A stretch of 23,422 bases of DNA from the NCBI GenBank assembly GCA_025054515.1, contig JANWZT010000006.1:1-23422 (forward strand), read 5' to 3'. The position numbers and the translations under genes are program-made. Origin of the DNA: Candidatus Caldarchaeum sp. GTDB lineage: Archaea; Thermoproteota; Nitrososphaeria_A; Caldarchaeales; Caldarchaeaceae. Under the pieces are notes generated by a model, which saw only the letters and a program-made list of their open reading frames with translations, was not told where the DNA came from and searched no databases. Below are positions 1 to 8,276 of the stretch, in pieces (the first letter of the stretch is position 1; each line of letters opens with the position of its first letter).

Positions 1-578
1 CTTGTGTCTGGGATGAGGAGCGGCAGTTTCGCGTTGACGCTGATTTCCTGAGATTGAGGATATGTTGTGAAGGGGGAGCGGAGCGGCCCGGTCAATAACC
101 CTGCGTTGATGAGAAGGATAGCTGACCAAATCAAAATCGTGGTCAGCACTTCGTCTTGGTTTCGCCTTGTTTTAAGCCACCAAGAAATCAAAGCAACACC
201 AGAGCCGCCGAGCCACGCAACCGCAAAAATCAACGGAATCAACACATACGACGGGAGCGAACCCAGCTGAACACCCATCCAAGCCGCAATCAAACCGCCC
301 ACGATGAACTGCCCATGGGTACCGATGTTCCAGAACCGTGCGCGGAAAGCAATCATGATAGCCAAAGCCAGCAGAGCGAGAGGCGTGGCCGTAACGAGTA
401 TTTCCGACGGGTTTTCGAGGGGCCATGAGATCAGGTAGTAGTAGACGCTGAAAAGGTCTCCTCCCGCGATGACGACGTACACCGCGGACGTCAACAAGGC
501 TGTGATGGTTGAAATGATTGGCAGTAGTATGCGGACACGGGTTGAAGGCCTTTCCTTAGGAGTCAGTACGAGACGCAT
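1..578 (-). CDS. BMP-family ABC transporter permease (importer A), partial, continues past left edge
   Basis: This is an inner-membrane permease of the YufP/branched-chain-amino-acid type that would form the channel of importer A. I translated 192 residues from ATG 578 with no stop before the window edge, so the C-terminal part is missing. Hydrophobic segments lie near residues 17-38, 62-78, 91-105, 112-133 and 144-160. The family signature after the second segment reads WNIGTHGQ (83-90), where importer B has WNVGMEGQ, so the usual Glu is His here. DEVLTTILIW (142-151) matches the NEV..TLM loop that contacts the ATPase. The start lies 4 bp after the stop of the upstream ATPase gene, with GGGGTGG just before it, so the two are co-transcribed. 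A second permease would be expected beyond the edge (inference). Family assignment is firm; the substrate is unknown. Confidence 0.88.
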   Translation of the reverse strand, partial: MRLVLTPKERPSTRVRILLPIISTITALLTSAVYVVIAGGDLFSVYYYLISWPLENPSEILVTATPLALLALAIMIAFRARFWNIGTHGQFIVGGLIAAWMGVQLGSLPSYVLIPLIFAVAWLGGSGVALISWWLKTRRNQDEVLTTILIWSAILLINAGLLTGPLRSPFTTYPQSQEISVNAKLPLLIPDT

Positions 579-582
579 GGTC

Positions 583-2103
583 TTACGCCACCCCGCTCAA
601 AATCATGCCGAGAGCTTCAACGGTTATCTGGTTCGGCGAATAAGTGCCAACTATCTTGCCTTCTCTCAAAACGGATATCGTGTCGCAGAAACTCATCATC
701 TCCTTGATGTTTGGTGAGAAGACGACCGTGGTGAGGTTACGCTCCCTTCTTTCGATGATTTTCTGGAAAAGAAGGGACGCGCCCATGGGGTCGAGGCCGA
801 CCGTGGGATGAAGAGCAAATAGTATCTTTGCTTCACGGCCCAACGTCCTCGCGATGTAAACTCTCTGCATGTTTCCACCTGACAGGTTCGTAACCGGTGA
901 CCTCAAATCTTTCGCAACTATGGAAAATTCCTCCATCAAGTCTTTCGCGAGCTTTGTTCTGAGCTTCGAGTCTATTGCGAAACCGCGGAATTTCGTGTAT
1001 TTTTCGAAAAGCCCGACGGTCAAGTTTTCGTAAACAGAGGCCTCCGTTAACAACCCGTCTTTTATCCTGTCGTCGGAAAGAAGCGCAACACCTTTTTCAC
1101 GCATCAAAGAAACCGAAGGATTCTTGATTTTTTCGCCGAAAAGAAACAGTTGGCCCTTTTCGATTTTCCGCAGACCGAAAATGCTTTCGACCAACTCTTT
1201 TTCGCCGGTTCCCGGGAAAACAGCTACGCCGTGAACCTCTCCCGACAAAATTCGCATGTTAAGATCTTTGATGACCAAATGGCCTCTGTCGTCTTTAACG
1301 TGGAGGCCTTCTACGGCGAGGGCTTCCGCCTCGGTGGTTAGTTTTCTCTGGGAAGCGAACTCGTACTTTACCTCAGTGTCGAACATGGACTTGACCAACT
1401 TCGATACTTCAAGCCCGGCCGATTGGTAGCGAGCCGATACTCTTCCGCCGACCATTACTAGGATTTCATCGGCCACGTCGATGACTTCCGGTAAGTCGTG
1501 TGAAACAAGGATGACGGTGTATTGTTGTGTGACAAGTTTTTTGAGAATTTTTTTGAGGGCGTGTTTCTGGGAAAGGGGAAGAAAAGCGGTGGCCTCATCA
1601 AGTATCAGAATCGGCTTGAGGCCTCTTTCCATCAAGATCTGACTCTGCAGCAGGGCTTTGGCGATTTCGAATGCTCTTAGATGTCCTATCGGAAGGTCTT
1701 CTACGCGGGCATCGAGGTCTATTTGAACACCCAGCTCCCGGAGTATTTGCTGGGCCCTCGTCTTGAACCCCTTTACCGGAATCAGGCCGGGAAGAAGCAT
1801 CGATAGATGCTGTGATGGGCTGAGGAATGGCGCGAGGTTGGGATGTTGTTCGACTTTGACCACTCCGCATGTGTTGATGGCTTGATGATAGTCGAGTACG
1901 GGCAACCCGTTTACCCAGACTTCGCCCGAGTCGGGGATAAGGTAACCGGCAACGATGTTCATGATAGTGGATTTTCCCGCTCCGTTGGGCCCTACGATTC
2001 CGAATATTCGAAAAGGCTGGAGTTCGAGTGAAATGTTGTCAACTGCCTTCACCCCTCCCACGAAGGTCTTCGAAACATTCACTAACCTAACTGCGGGGTC
2101 CAT
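583..2103 (-). CDS. BMP-type ABC importer A, fused double ATP-binding protein
   Basis: This cytoplasmic ATPase has two nucleotide-binding domains in one chain (506 residues, normal for ribose/nucleoside-type importers), and would power importer A. Domain 1 has Walker A GPNGAGKS (38-45), Walker B ILILDE (165-170) and the switch His202. Its signature is LPIGH (137-141) instead of the expected LS.G(Q/E), and Ala follows the Walker B Glu where Pro is usual. Domain 2 has the degenerate Walker A typical of these proteins (PGTGEKE, 297-303) and an intact signature LSGGN (407-411). This pattern suggests one working ATP site made from Walker A of domain 1 and the signature of domain 2 (inference). ATG 2103 is preceded by AGGGAAAGG. 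The gene sits between its binding protein and permease in one operon. A T6 run at 2125-2130 on the coding strand may reduce read-through from the binding-protein gene. Confidence 0.93.
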   Translation of the reverse strand: MDPAVRLVNVSKTFVGGVKAVDNISLELQPFRIFGIVGPNGAGKSTIMNIVAGYLIPDSGEVWVNGLPVLDYHQAINTCGVVKVEQHPNLAPFLSPSQHLSMLLPGLIPVKGFKTRAQQILRELGVQIDLDARVEDLPIGHLRAFEIAKALLQSQILMERGLKPILILDEATAFLPLSQKHALKKILKKLVTQQYTVILVSHDLPEVIDVADEILVMVGGRVSARYQSAGLEVSKLVKSMFDTEVKYEFASQRKLTTEAEALAVEGLHVKDDRGHLVIKDLNMRILSGEVHGVAVFPGTGEKELVESIFGLRKIEKGQLFLFGEKIKNPSVSLMREKGVALLSDDRIKDGLLTEASVYENLTVGLFEKYTKFRGFAIDSKLRTKLAKDLMEEFSIVAKDLRSPVTNLSGGNMQRVYIARTLGREAKILFALHPTVGLDPMGASLLFQKIIERRERNLTTVVFSPNIKEMMSFCDTISVLREGKIVGTYSPNQITVEALGMILSGVA

Positions 2104-2142
2104 CGCCTTTCCCTAAATCCAAAGAAAAAAGATGTTGGTGAT

Positions 2143-3333
2143 TTAAAAGTCTGACACGGAAGCCAACTCGTTGATGGGTATCCAGGTCAAACCTTCCATG
2201 ATTTTCGTTTCCCATTCTTTGACGAGGTTGATGATGGCCGTTGTCAACGGTGGTGATGGTTTCCCGAATTCATGGAAGGGCGCGAGATATGAGCCGCCGA
2301 AGTTCATCCACGAATATGTCCCGAGGTTGTCGGCTACATAGGTCTTGGAAAGCACACGTTCAAACGCAATCCTAACCGTCGGCCTCATGTCCCAGACGAG
2401 GCTCGTGATGGTTACGGTTGGCGCTCTCGAATACTGGTCAGCCATGTTCCCGATAATCCAGACGTCTTTGCCCTCCGCCTTCGCTTCGACGGCGGCCTCC
2501 TCTGCTCCAACTCTTTCGGCGAAGATAACGTCTGCGTTCAAGTCGATCATCGCTTTGGCGAGTCTTTTCGCCGTCGCCGGATGATACCACGGTGATTCTC
2601 CCGGCGGGATGTTGCCGAGCAGGTAGACTACCTTGGCTTTGACGTTGGGGTTGGCGGTTTTCGCCCCTACGATGAAAGCGTTTACGATTCGGTTGACTTC
2701 GTTGATGTCCATCGCCGCGACAGTGCCTATTCGGTTAGTCTTTGTGATTCTTCCCGCAATAAGGCCTGCGAGGTAGGCTGGTTGATGGAGCCAGTTGTCG
2801 AAGACGGCGAAATTGGGCTGGGTTGGTAGAAATTCGCTTCCCGCGGCGAAAGCGACGTTCTTAAAATCTTTTGCAACTCTTCGTGCAATGTCCTCTTTGA
2901 GGAAGGCGTCGAGAAAAACAATATCCGCCACCCGCGCCGCATCCCTCAAAGCCAGCTCATAATCACGCGGGTCTATTTTCCTATCCACAAACTGGTAGTC
3001 GACGGTAATCCCTTTGGGACGGTATTCCTCGGCTACGGCCAAAATCGCTGCGTGAATAGCGCCGTCCCAAGGCTCGCTGACCGGAGTCTGAAAAACAGCT
3101 CGAACCGTCAACTGCTTTTTCAGCTCAGCGCCAGCGGTTACGGTGCGCACGACTGTTGTCGGAACGGTAACCGTTCCCGCTCCAACGGTTCTTGTCTCGG
3201 TGACTGTTCTCGCAGGAGCGGATGAGCTGCCGGCAAAATATCCGCCCACACCTGCGACAATTCCAGCACCAACCACCCCTGCGGCTACCTTGCCAGCGGT
3301 GGAAAGGGCCTTTCTTCTACTAATTTTATTCAC
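2143..3333 (-). CDS. BMP-family exported substrate-binding protein (importer A)
   Basis: This extracytoplasmic receptor (396 residues) is of the PnrA/BMP type, a family that binds nucleosides or related N-heterocycles. The N-terminus has a twin-arginine motif SRRKAL, a hydrophobic stretch to about residue 37, and a Thr/Val-rich linker (about 40-70). There is no lipobox Cys, so the protein is either cleaved or held by the hydrophobic segment. The family core motif is YLAGLIAG.ITKTN.IG in the first half. I chose GTG 3333 over the in-frame GTG 3354 for two reasons. It aligns with the start of the paralogue at 9653, and it lies about 26 nt from the TATA element at 3355-3362, giving a leaderless mRNA. 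It is the first gene of the operon with the ATPase and permease. Its signal is identical to that of the second binding protein over 35 residues, although the codons differ. The ligand is unknown. Confidence 0.9.
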   Translation of the reverse strand: MNKISRRKALSTAGKVAAGVVGAGIVAGVGGYFAGSSSAPARTVTETRTVGAGTVTVPTTVVRTVTAGAELKKQLTVRAVFQTPVSEPWDGAIHAAILAVAEEYRPKGITVDYQFVDRKIDPRDYELALRDAARVADIVFLDAFLKEDIARRVAKDFKNVAFAAGSEFLPTQPNFAVFDNWLHQPAYLAGLIAGRITKTNRIGTVAAMDINEVNRIVNAFIVGAKTANPNVKAKVVYLLGNIPPGESPWYHPATAKRLAKAMIDLNADVIFAERVGAEEAAVEAKAEGKDVWIIGNMADQYSRAPTVTITSLVWDMRPTVRIAFERVLSKTYVADNLGTYSWMNFGGSYLAPFHEFGKPSPPLTTAIINLVKEWETKIMEGLTWIPINELASVSDF

Positions 3334-3354
3334 GCCTGTTATAAGGCTTAACAC

Positions 3355-3365
3355 TATATAAATTT
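3355..3365. promoter_or_regulatory. TATA element between divergent binding-protein and amidohydrolase genes
   Basis: The stretch TATATAAATTT reads as a good archaeal TATA box on both strands. On the minus strand TTTATATA is centred about 26 nt before GTG 3333, giving leaderless initiation. On the plus strand it would place the transcript start near 3386, 13 nt before ATG 3399. No clear BRE was identified. Confidence 0.6.
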
Positions 3366-3398
3366 AGTGATTTTTGTCATAAATCTATTCACTTTAGG

Positions 3399-4667
3399 AT
3401 GCGTAATGCATTAGGCGAACCGAAAGGGTGGCTGAATGGTTTGTATGAACTTGTGTTGAAGAATGCGCGAGTGAGGTTTGATGAAGGCCTTGTGAACATT
3501 GGAGTGAGGGACGGTAAAATTGTTGAAATCAGCCATGACAGGCTCCGCTGTGAATCCGAGATAGATGTACGCGGAAAGCTTGTAACGGCGCCCTTCGTCA
3601 ATCCGCATCTTCATCTCTGCAAAGTCTATACATTCGAGAAAATCGGCGATGACGCGCTTCGGCTGTATCAGCAGGAGAAGATGCTGGATGCTTCGGAGGC
3701 GATTCGAATCGCCGCGAAGGTCAAGAAATGGTATAGCGATGATGTGATTTTTGAGAACGGGAAACGGGCTCTGGCCGAGGCAGTGAAGCATGGTTGTCTG
3801 TACGTCAGGGCCTTTGTTGACACCGATACTTTAGCGGGCCTCACCGCTGTGAAGGCTGTTCTCCGTCTAAAGAAAACCTTTGCAGGGTTGGTGCACTTAC
3901 AGGTTGTGGCCTTTCCGCAGGAGGGGGTGTTAAAGGACCCTGGCGCCGAAGAGCTGGTGTGGAAGGCGATGGAGCTGGGATGCGACGTCGTCGGTGGAAT
4001 TCCATGGATTGAGCGGTCGGCTGAAGATTCTCGTTTGCACGTGGACAAGATGTTTGAAATAGCGAAGGCCTTCGACAAGGACGTGGCCATGCTTACTGAC
4101 GACGCCGGAAACTCAAACTTGAGAACGACCGGATATCTCGCCAGAAAAACCATAGCGGAAAACATGGTTGGACGGTCGTCCGCCCATCATGCAAGAGCCT
4201 TGTCCCTGTATCCGAAAAATGTTCTAACACCGCTTATGCAGCTCCTCAAAAAAGCGGATGTATCCGTTATCTCCAACCCGCATACAGGGCCTTTGCACGC
4301 ACCCGTGAAACAGCTTCTGAAACACGGAATCAACGTCGCGCTGGGCCAAGACGACATAGCGGACGCCTACTACCCCTTCGGACGCAACAAGATGACCGAA
4401 ATAGCTTTCTTGGCCGCACATCTTCTGCGTATGATGAGTTTGAACGAAGTGGAAAAAGTCTTCGACATGGTCACAGCCAAAGCAGCGAAGGCCATGAGGT
4501 TAGTGTCCTATGGGCTGGAGACGGGCGGGAATGCGGATTTTGTGATTCTGGACGCCTCCTCTGTTTACGAAGCTGTTTGGAATCAATCCGAACCCATTCT
4601 GGTGATTAAAGACGGCAAAATCATCTACAGGCGGGAAGAAAGGACGGAACTGAAATTCGAAGATTGA
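3399..4667 (+). CDS. CodA-like amidohydrolase (cytosine-deaminase/ammelide-hydrolase superfamily)
   Basis: This cytoplasmic metal-dependent hydrolase has 422 residues, the usual length for the family. An N-terminal beta-sandwich strand (LVLKNARV, 18-25) leads into a TIM barrel. Visible family motifs are HLH (70-72), the CodA-like FPQEG (172-176), a His at 264 in SAHHARAL, and GQDD with Asp318. Hand alignment to E. coli CodA from memory puts Leu232 where metal ligand His214 should be, and Asp235 at catalytic Glu217. The active site may therefore be altered, and deaminase activity should not be assumed. ATG 3399 has no Shine-Dalgarno. TTG 3441, preceded by GGGTGG, would begin just before the first beta strand and is a serious alternative start. 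It is followed by importer B on the same strand, so it may act on the imported substrate (inference). Confidence 0.85.
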   Translation: MRNALGEPKGWLNGLYELVLKNARVRFDEGLVNIGVRDGKIVEISHDRLRCESEIDVRGKLVTAPFVNPHLHLCKVYTFEKIGDDALRLYQQEKMLDASEAIRIAAKVKKWYSDDVIFENGKRALAEAVKHGCLYVRAFVDTDTLAGLTAVKAVLRLKKTFAGLVHLQVVAFPQEGVLKDPGAEELVWKAMELGCDVVGGIPWIERSAEDSRLHVDKMFEIAKAFDKDVAMLTDDAGNSNLRTTGYLARKTIAENMVGRSSAHHARALSLYPKNVLTPLMQLLKKADVSVISNPHTGPLHAPVKQLLKHGINVALGQDDIADAYYPFGRNKMTEIAFLAAHLLRMMSLNEVEKVFDMVTAKAAKAMRLVSYGLETGGNADFVILDASSVYEAVWNQSEPILVIKDGKIIYRREERTELKFED

Positions 4668-4742
4668 GTCACCGACCCTCGATGTCGGCAGTGAGGCAAA
4701 CAATATTCTTATTGTAGCGGTGAAATATATGAATGTTGGAGC

Positions 4743-6293
4743 ATGTTTACGAGGCCGGATTCAGAAAGTATACTAGAGATAAGGGGGTTGGTGAAACGGT
4801 TTCCCAACGGAGTTACGGCGTTAGACCACGTCGACCTCGTTATGAAACGTGGCGAAATACACGCTATATTAGGCGAGAACGGTGCCGGAAAAACAACTTT
4901 GATGAACATACTCTTCGGAATTCTACAACCAGATGAAGGCGAAATCTATCTCAACGGGGAGAAAGTCGTATTCCGCTCTCCCCTCGACGCCATAAACAAG
5001 GGCATCGGCATGGTCCACCAGCACCGAAGACTAATCGCCGCCCACACCGTTCTGGAAAACATAATTCTCGGACACCCAAACACGGGAAAATTCATCGACA
5101 AAAAGAAAAGCCGAAAAGAAGTCGAAGAACTATGCAGAAGGTTCGGCTTCAAAATCGATTTGGACGCACGGGTTTGGCAGCTTTCCGCCGGGGAAAAACA
5201 GCTCGTCGAAATCGTCCGAGCCCTTTACAGAGGAGCCAAAATCCTCATCCTCGACGAGCCCACGTCCGTTTTGACGCCGCCGGAAATAGATGCCTTCCTC
5301 GATTCCATCAAGGCCGTCTCCAAAGAAAAGGTGACGCTCGTCCCGTTTGTCACGCATAAACTGCCCGAAGTTTTCTCGATCAGTCATCGGGTGACGATTC
5401 TGCGGCGTGGCAAGGTCGTGAAAAGTCTTTCGATTGCGGAGGCATCCATTCCGAAACTCGCCGAATACATGGTGGGGCGGGAGTTGAGTTTCGAGTTGGA
5501 GCGGGTGCCCACCGAGCCGGGAGCGGAAATCCTCAGAGTCGAAAAACTTTCTGCGTTGAACGACAAAGGGCTCGTCGCTTTCAAGGATGTCGATTTCGTG
5601 CTGCGTCAAGGTGAGATTTTCGGGGTCGCCGGCGTCACGGGGAACGGGCAGCAGGAGCTCGCGGAAACCATCATGGGGTTGAGGAAGCCAGTGGGGGGGA
5701 AAATCTACTTCGACGGAAAAGACATCACGAAAACCTCCGTCCTCGACCGTTTGAAGATGGGTTTGGCCTACATACCGCCGGAGAGGATTGGTGTCGCCGC
5801 CGTCGGCGACCTCAGCCTCGTCGATAACGTTCTACTGATGTATTATTTTGAGAAGGAGATGTCCAGGGGAGGGATGATAAACTATAAGCTGGCCAAACAA
5901 TATACCGAAAAAGTCATTTCGGAGTTTAACGTGGTTGCTCCGGGGCCGACGACTAAAGCGGCTCACCTTTCGGGAGGCAACCTGCAGAAGCTCATTCTCG
6001 GTCGTGTTCTCCTCAAGACTCCGAAGATAATCATCGCAAACCTTCCGACCCAAGGCCTCGACATAGCTGCGGAAAACTACGTGAGGCGAAAATTGCTGGA
6101 ATGCAAGCAGAAGGGAATATCGGTTGTTCTCATATCTGAAAACCTCGACGAAATTCTACAGCTCAGCGACCGGGTGGCCCCCATCTTCGAAGGCCGTTTC
6201 GTCGACATTCTTGAAAACATAAACTTGAGGAAGGAGGCAATAGGGGCGATGATCGCTGGTGGTTTTGCCGAAAGAGGTGTGAACCGTGCTTAA
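4743..6293 (+). CDS. BMP-type ABC importer B, fused double ATP-binding protein
   Basis: This double ATPase (516 residues) would drive importer B. Domain 1 is canonical, with Walker A GENGAGKT (44-51), Q-loop Gln93, signature LSAGE (147-151), Walker B ILILDEP (167-173) and His205. Domain 2 has the degenerate Walker A usual for the family (GVTGNGQQE) and signature LSGGN (410-414). Unlike the importer A ATPase, its domain 1 signature is intact. It is closest in layout to YufO/NupO-type nucleoside import ATPases. ATG 4743 follows a 75-bp gap after the amidohydrolase gene, and no convincing Shine-Dalgarno precedes it. A TATA-like stretch at about 4707-4715 could give a short leader. The next permease gene overlaps its end by 8 nt, which indicates one operon. 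Confidence 0.94.
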   Translation: MFTRPDSESILEIRGLVKRFPNGVTALDHVDLVMKRGEIHAILGENGAGKTTLMNILFGILQPDEGEIYLNGEKVVFRSPLDAINKGIGMVHQHRRLIAAHTVLENIILGHPNTGKFIDKKKSRKEVEELCRRFGFKIDLDARVWQLSAGEKQLVEIVRALYRGAKILILDEPTSVLTPPEIDAFLDSIKAVSKEKVTLVPFVTHKLPEVFSISHRVTILRRGKVVKSLSIAEASIPKLAEYMVGRELSFELERVPTEPGAEILRVEKLSALNDKGLVAFKDVDFVLRQGEIFGVAGVTGNGQQELAETIMGLRKPVGGKIYFDGKDITKTSVLDRLKMGLAYIPPERIGVAAVGDLSLVDNVLLMYYFEKEMSRGGMINYKLAKQYTEKVISEFNVVAPGPTTKAAHLSGGNLQKLILGRVLLKTPKIIIANLPTQGLDIAAENYVRRKLLECKQKGISVVLISENLDEILQLSDRVAPIFEGRFVDILENINLRKEAIGAMIAGGFAERGVNRA

Positions 6294-7368
6294 GCTGGAT
6301 ATCGGTAGAATTAAACGCGAACGAATAATCATCATTTCGGGAAGACGGGCTGTTGAAATTTCTTTGCTTTCCATCGCGACTTCTTTCGTTTTGTTCAGCC
6401 TTGTGCTGATGTATGAAGGAGCCGACCCGTTAGTTGCCTACCAGAACATGTTTTCCTTCGCCTTCGACCCAAAGCTGGGCCTTTCGCTTACAATTCACAG
6501 GTCTGTGCTGATTCTGTTTACCACGCTGGCTTTCATCATTCCGTTGCGGGCGGGACTGTGGAACGTCGGCATGGAAGGACAATTTTACCTCGGGACGATT
6601 GGCGCCTTTTTCATGGCCTACACTTTCGCGAGCCTTCCATCCGAAATCCTGATTCCGCTGATTCTGTTGGGCGCCGCCGCGGCGGGCTCGCTTTACGGGG
6701 CTATCGCCGGCACTTTGAGGGGTAAATTCAACGTCAACGAGGTGGTGGTCACCTTGATGATGAACAACATCGCCTTTTGGCTGATCTACCTGCTTGTGGT
6801 CGGAGGGCCTTGGGCTGGAATCGCAGAATCATCGAGCAGGCCGTTGCCGAAATCAGCTCACGCCCCCTACATCTTCAACACACCTTTCACCAGCTTCTTA
6901 GCCATCGCCTTGGCGGTGGTGCTGTTTGTGTTCCTCACCAAAACCACTACGGGATTCAAAATCCGAGTCCTCGGCCATAGTATCAACACCGCAAAATACG
7001 TCGGAATAGATGAATTCAAGATGTCGGTGCTCGTCATGAGCCTCGGAGGGGCCATCGCCGGGCTGGCGGGCTACCATATGTGGGCGGGCGACCCAGCCTT
7101 CCTAATGATTCCCAGACCGGAAGCATACAAAGCCGTCGGCGACCTAACCTACTGGGGCATCATACTCGGCCTCGTCACGCTCCTCAACCCGGTACCCGCC
7201 ATCCCCGCATCCTTCTTCATGGGCTCCATCATCGTCGGAGCAACCGTACTCGTCAGACGGTTGCGTCTACCGTTCGGCTTTGACTTCCTGTTCCTCGGAA
7301 TGATATCCATCACTTTCGCCGCCTTCCAGTTCTTCTACAACTACAGGTTGAAGGTGATGAAAAAATGA
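6286..7368 (+). CDS. BMP-type ABC importer B, permease 1
   Basis: This integral membrane permease (360 residues, YufP/NupP-like) has about eight to ten hydrophobic helices across its length and a basic cytoplasmic N-terminus. The conserved GLWNVGMEGQ motif (90-99) and the ATPase-contact loop NVNEVVVTLMMN (about 147-158) are present. It starts at GTG 6286 inside the end of the ATPase gene, 8 nt before that gene's end, preceded by AGAGGTG. It pairs with permease 2, whose ATG overlaps its stop as ATGA. Together these form the heterodimeric channel of importer B. The substrate is likely a nucleoside or nucleobase-like compound from family knowledge, but nothing in the sequence fixes it. Confidence 0.93.
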   Translation: MLKLDIGRIKRERIIIISGRRAVEISLLSIATSFVLFSLVLMYEGADPLVAYQNMFSFAFDPKLGLSLTIHRSVLILFTTLAFIIPLRAGLWNVGMEGQFYLGTIGAFFMAYTFASLPSEILIPLILLGAAAAGSLYGAIAGTLRGKFNVNEVVVTLMMNNIAFWLIYLLVVGGPWAGIAESSSRPLPKSAHAPYIFNTPFTSFLAIALAVVLFVFLTKTTTGFKIRVLGHSINTAKYVGIDEFKMSVLVMSLGGAIAGLAGYHMWAGDPAFLMIPRPEAYKAVGDLTYWGIILGLVTLLNPVPAIPASFFMGSIIVGATVLVRRLRLPFGFDFLFLGMISITFAAFQFFYNYRLKVMKK

Positions 7369-8258
7369 TAGAAATTTCGCCTACTCTGTGGCCTTTCACA
7401 ACACGTTTTCTCGAGGTTTCGACCATCCTCGTCCTTGCAGCCGTCGGTGAGCTGCTTACGCAAAGGTCGGGGGTCATCAACGTCGGAATTGAGGGGTTGA
7501 TGCTTTTCGGGGCCGCGACTTCGTTCCTCACCGCGCAGGCCTTCGGCCCGTTATGGGGATTCGCAACCGGGACTTTGGTGGGGGCGTTCCTCGGACTGTT
7601 TCACGCCATGCTCTCGGTTTCACTCCGTGTCAACCAAATCATCAGCGGCATGGGCGTGTGGCTCTTCGCCACAGGGTTCGTCACCTACTGGGCCGACAGA
7701 TACACGGGGCCGTTGAAAGCAACCATTCCACGGATAAGCGGGCTAACGCCGGCGTTCTTCATCGCGTTGGCCGTCGTGATAATAATCTGGTTCGTCTTGA
7801 CCCGCACCCATTTTGGGTTGAAGATACGTTCGGTCGGCGAAAACCCGGCCGCGGCGGAGGTTTCGGGCGTGAACGTCACGTGGACGAGATATTTCTGCAC
7901 CACGGTCGGCGGCGCGTTGGGCGGGTTTTCGGGCGCGGTTCTGATGCTCTCCTACCTCGGCGCGTGGAGTCATCTGCCGACGAAAGGCCTCGGATGGCTT
8001 GCCTTCGGACTCGTGATGTTCTCGCTGTGGAGGCCGGGCATACTGCTGGTGGGCGCTTTGGCGTTTGGGTTCGTATGGCAGTTCGCCATATCGCCAGAAT
8101 CTATATTTCCGGGGTTCCCGGCGCCTCTCCCGGTCAACAGGATGCTGCCCTTCCTCTTGACAATAATCATACTGACGATAATTTCGACGGAAAGATTCAG
8201 GCGACGATGGGCTTTGATGAAGCCAGAGGCCCTTGGACAACCATACATTAAGGAATAA
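7365..8258 (+). CDS. BMP-type ABC importer B, permease 2
   Basis: This second permease (297 residues, YufQ/NupQ-like) forms the other half of the channel. The family motif GVINVGIEGLML (36-47) is clear, and a conserved cytoplasmic segment RSVGENPAAAE appears near residues 148-158. Around eight to nine hydrophobic segments are visible. ATG 7365 overlaps the preceding stop by 4 nt (ATGA), which indicates translational coupling. The gene ends 18 bp from the convergent stop of the binding-protein gene at 8277. That protein is therefore on the opposite strand from its presumed permeases, an unusual arrangement. Confidence 0.93.
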   Translation: MIEISPTLWPFTTRFLEVSTILVLAAVGELLTQRSGVINVGIEGLMLFGAATSFLTAQAFGPLWGFATGTLVGAFLGLFHAMLSVSLRVNQIISGMGVWLFATGFVTYWADRYTGPLKATIPRISGLTPAFFIALAVVIIIWFVLTRTHFGLKIRSVGENPAAAEVSGVNVTWTRYFCTTVGGALGGFSGAVLMLSYLGAWSHLPTKGLGWLAFGLVMFSLWRPGILLVGALAFGFVWQFAISPESIFPGFPAPLPVNRMLPFLLTIIILTIISTERFRRRWALMKPEALGQPYIKE

Positions 8259-8276
8259 AAAATAAACGAAGGATGT

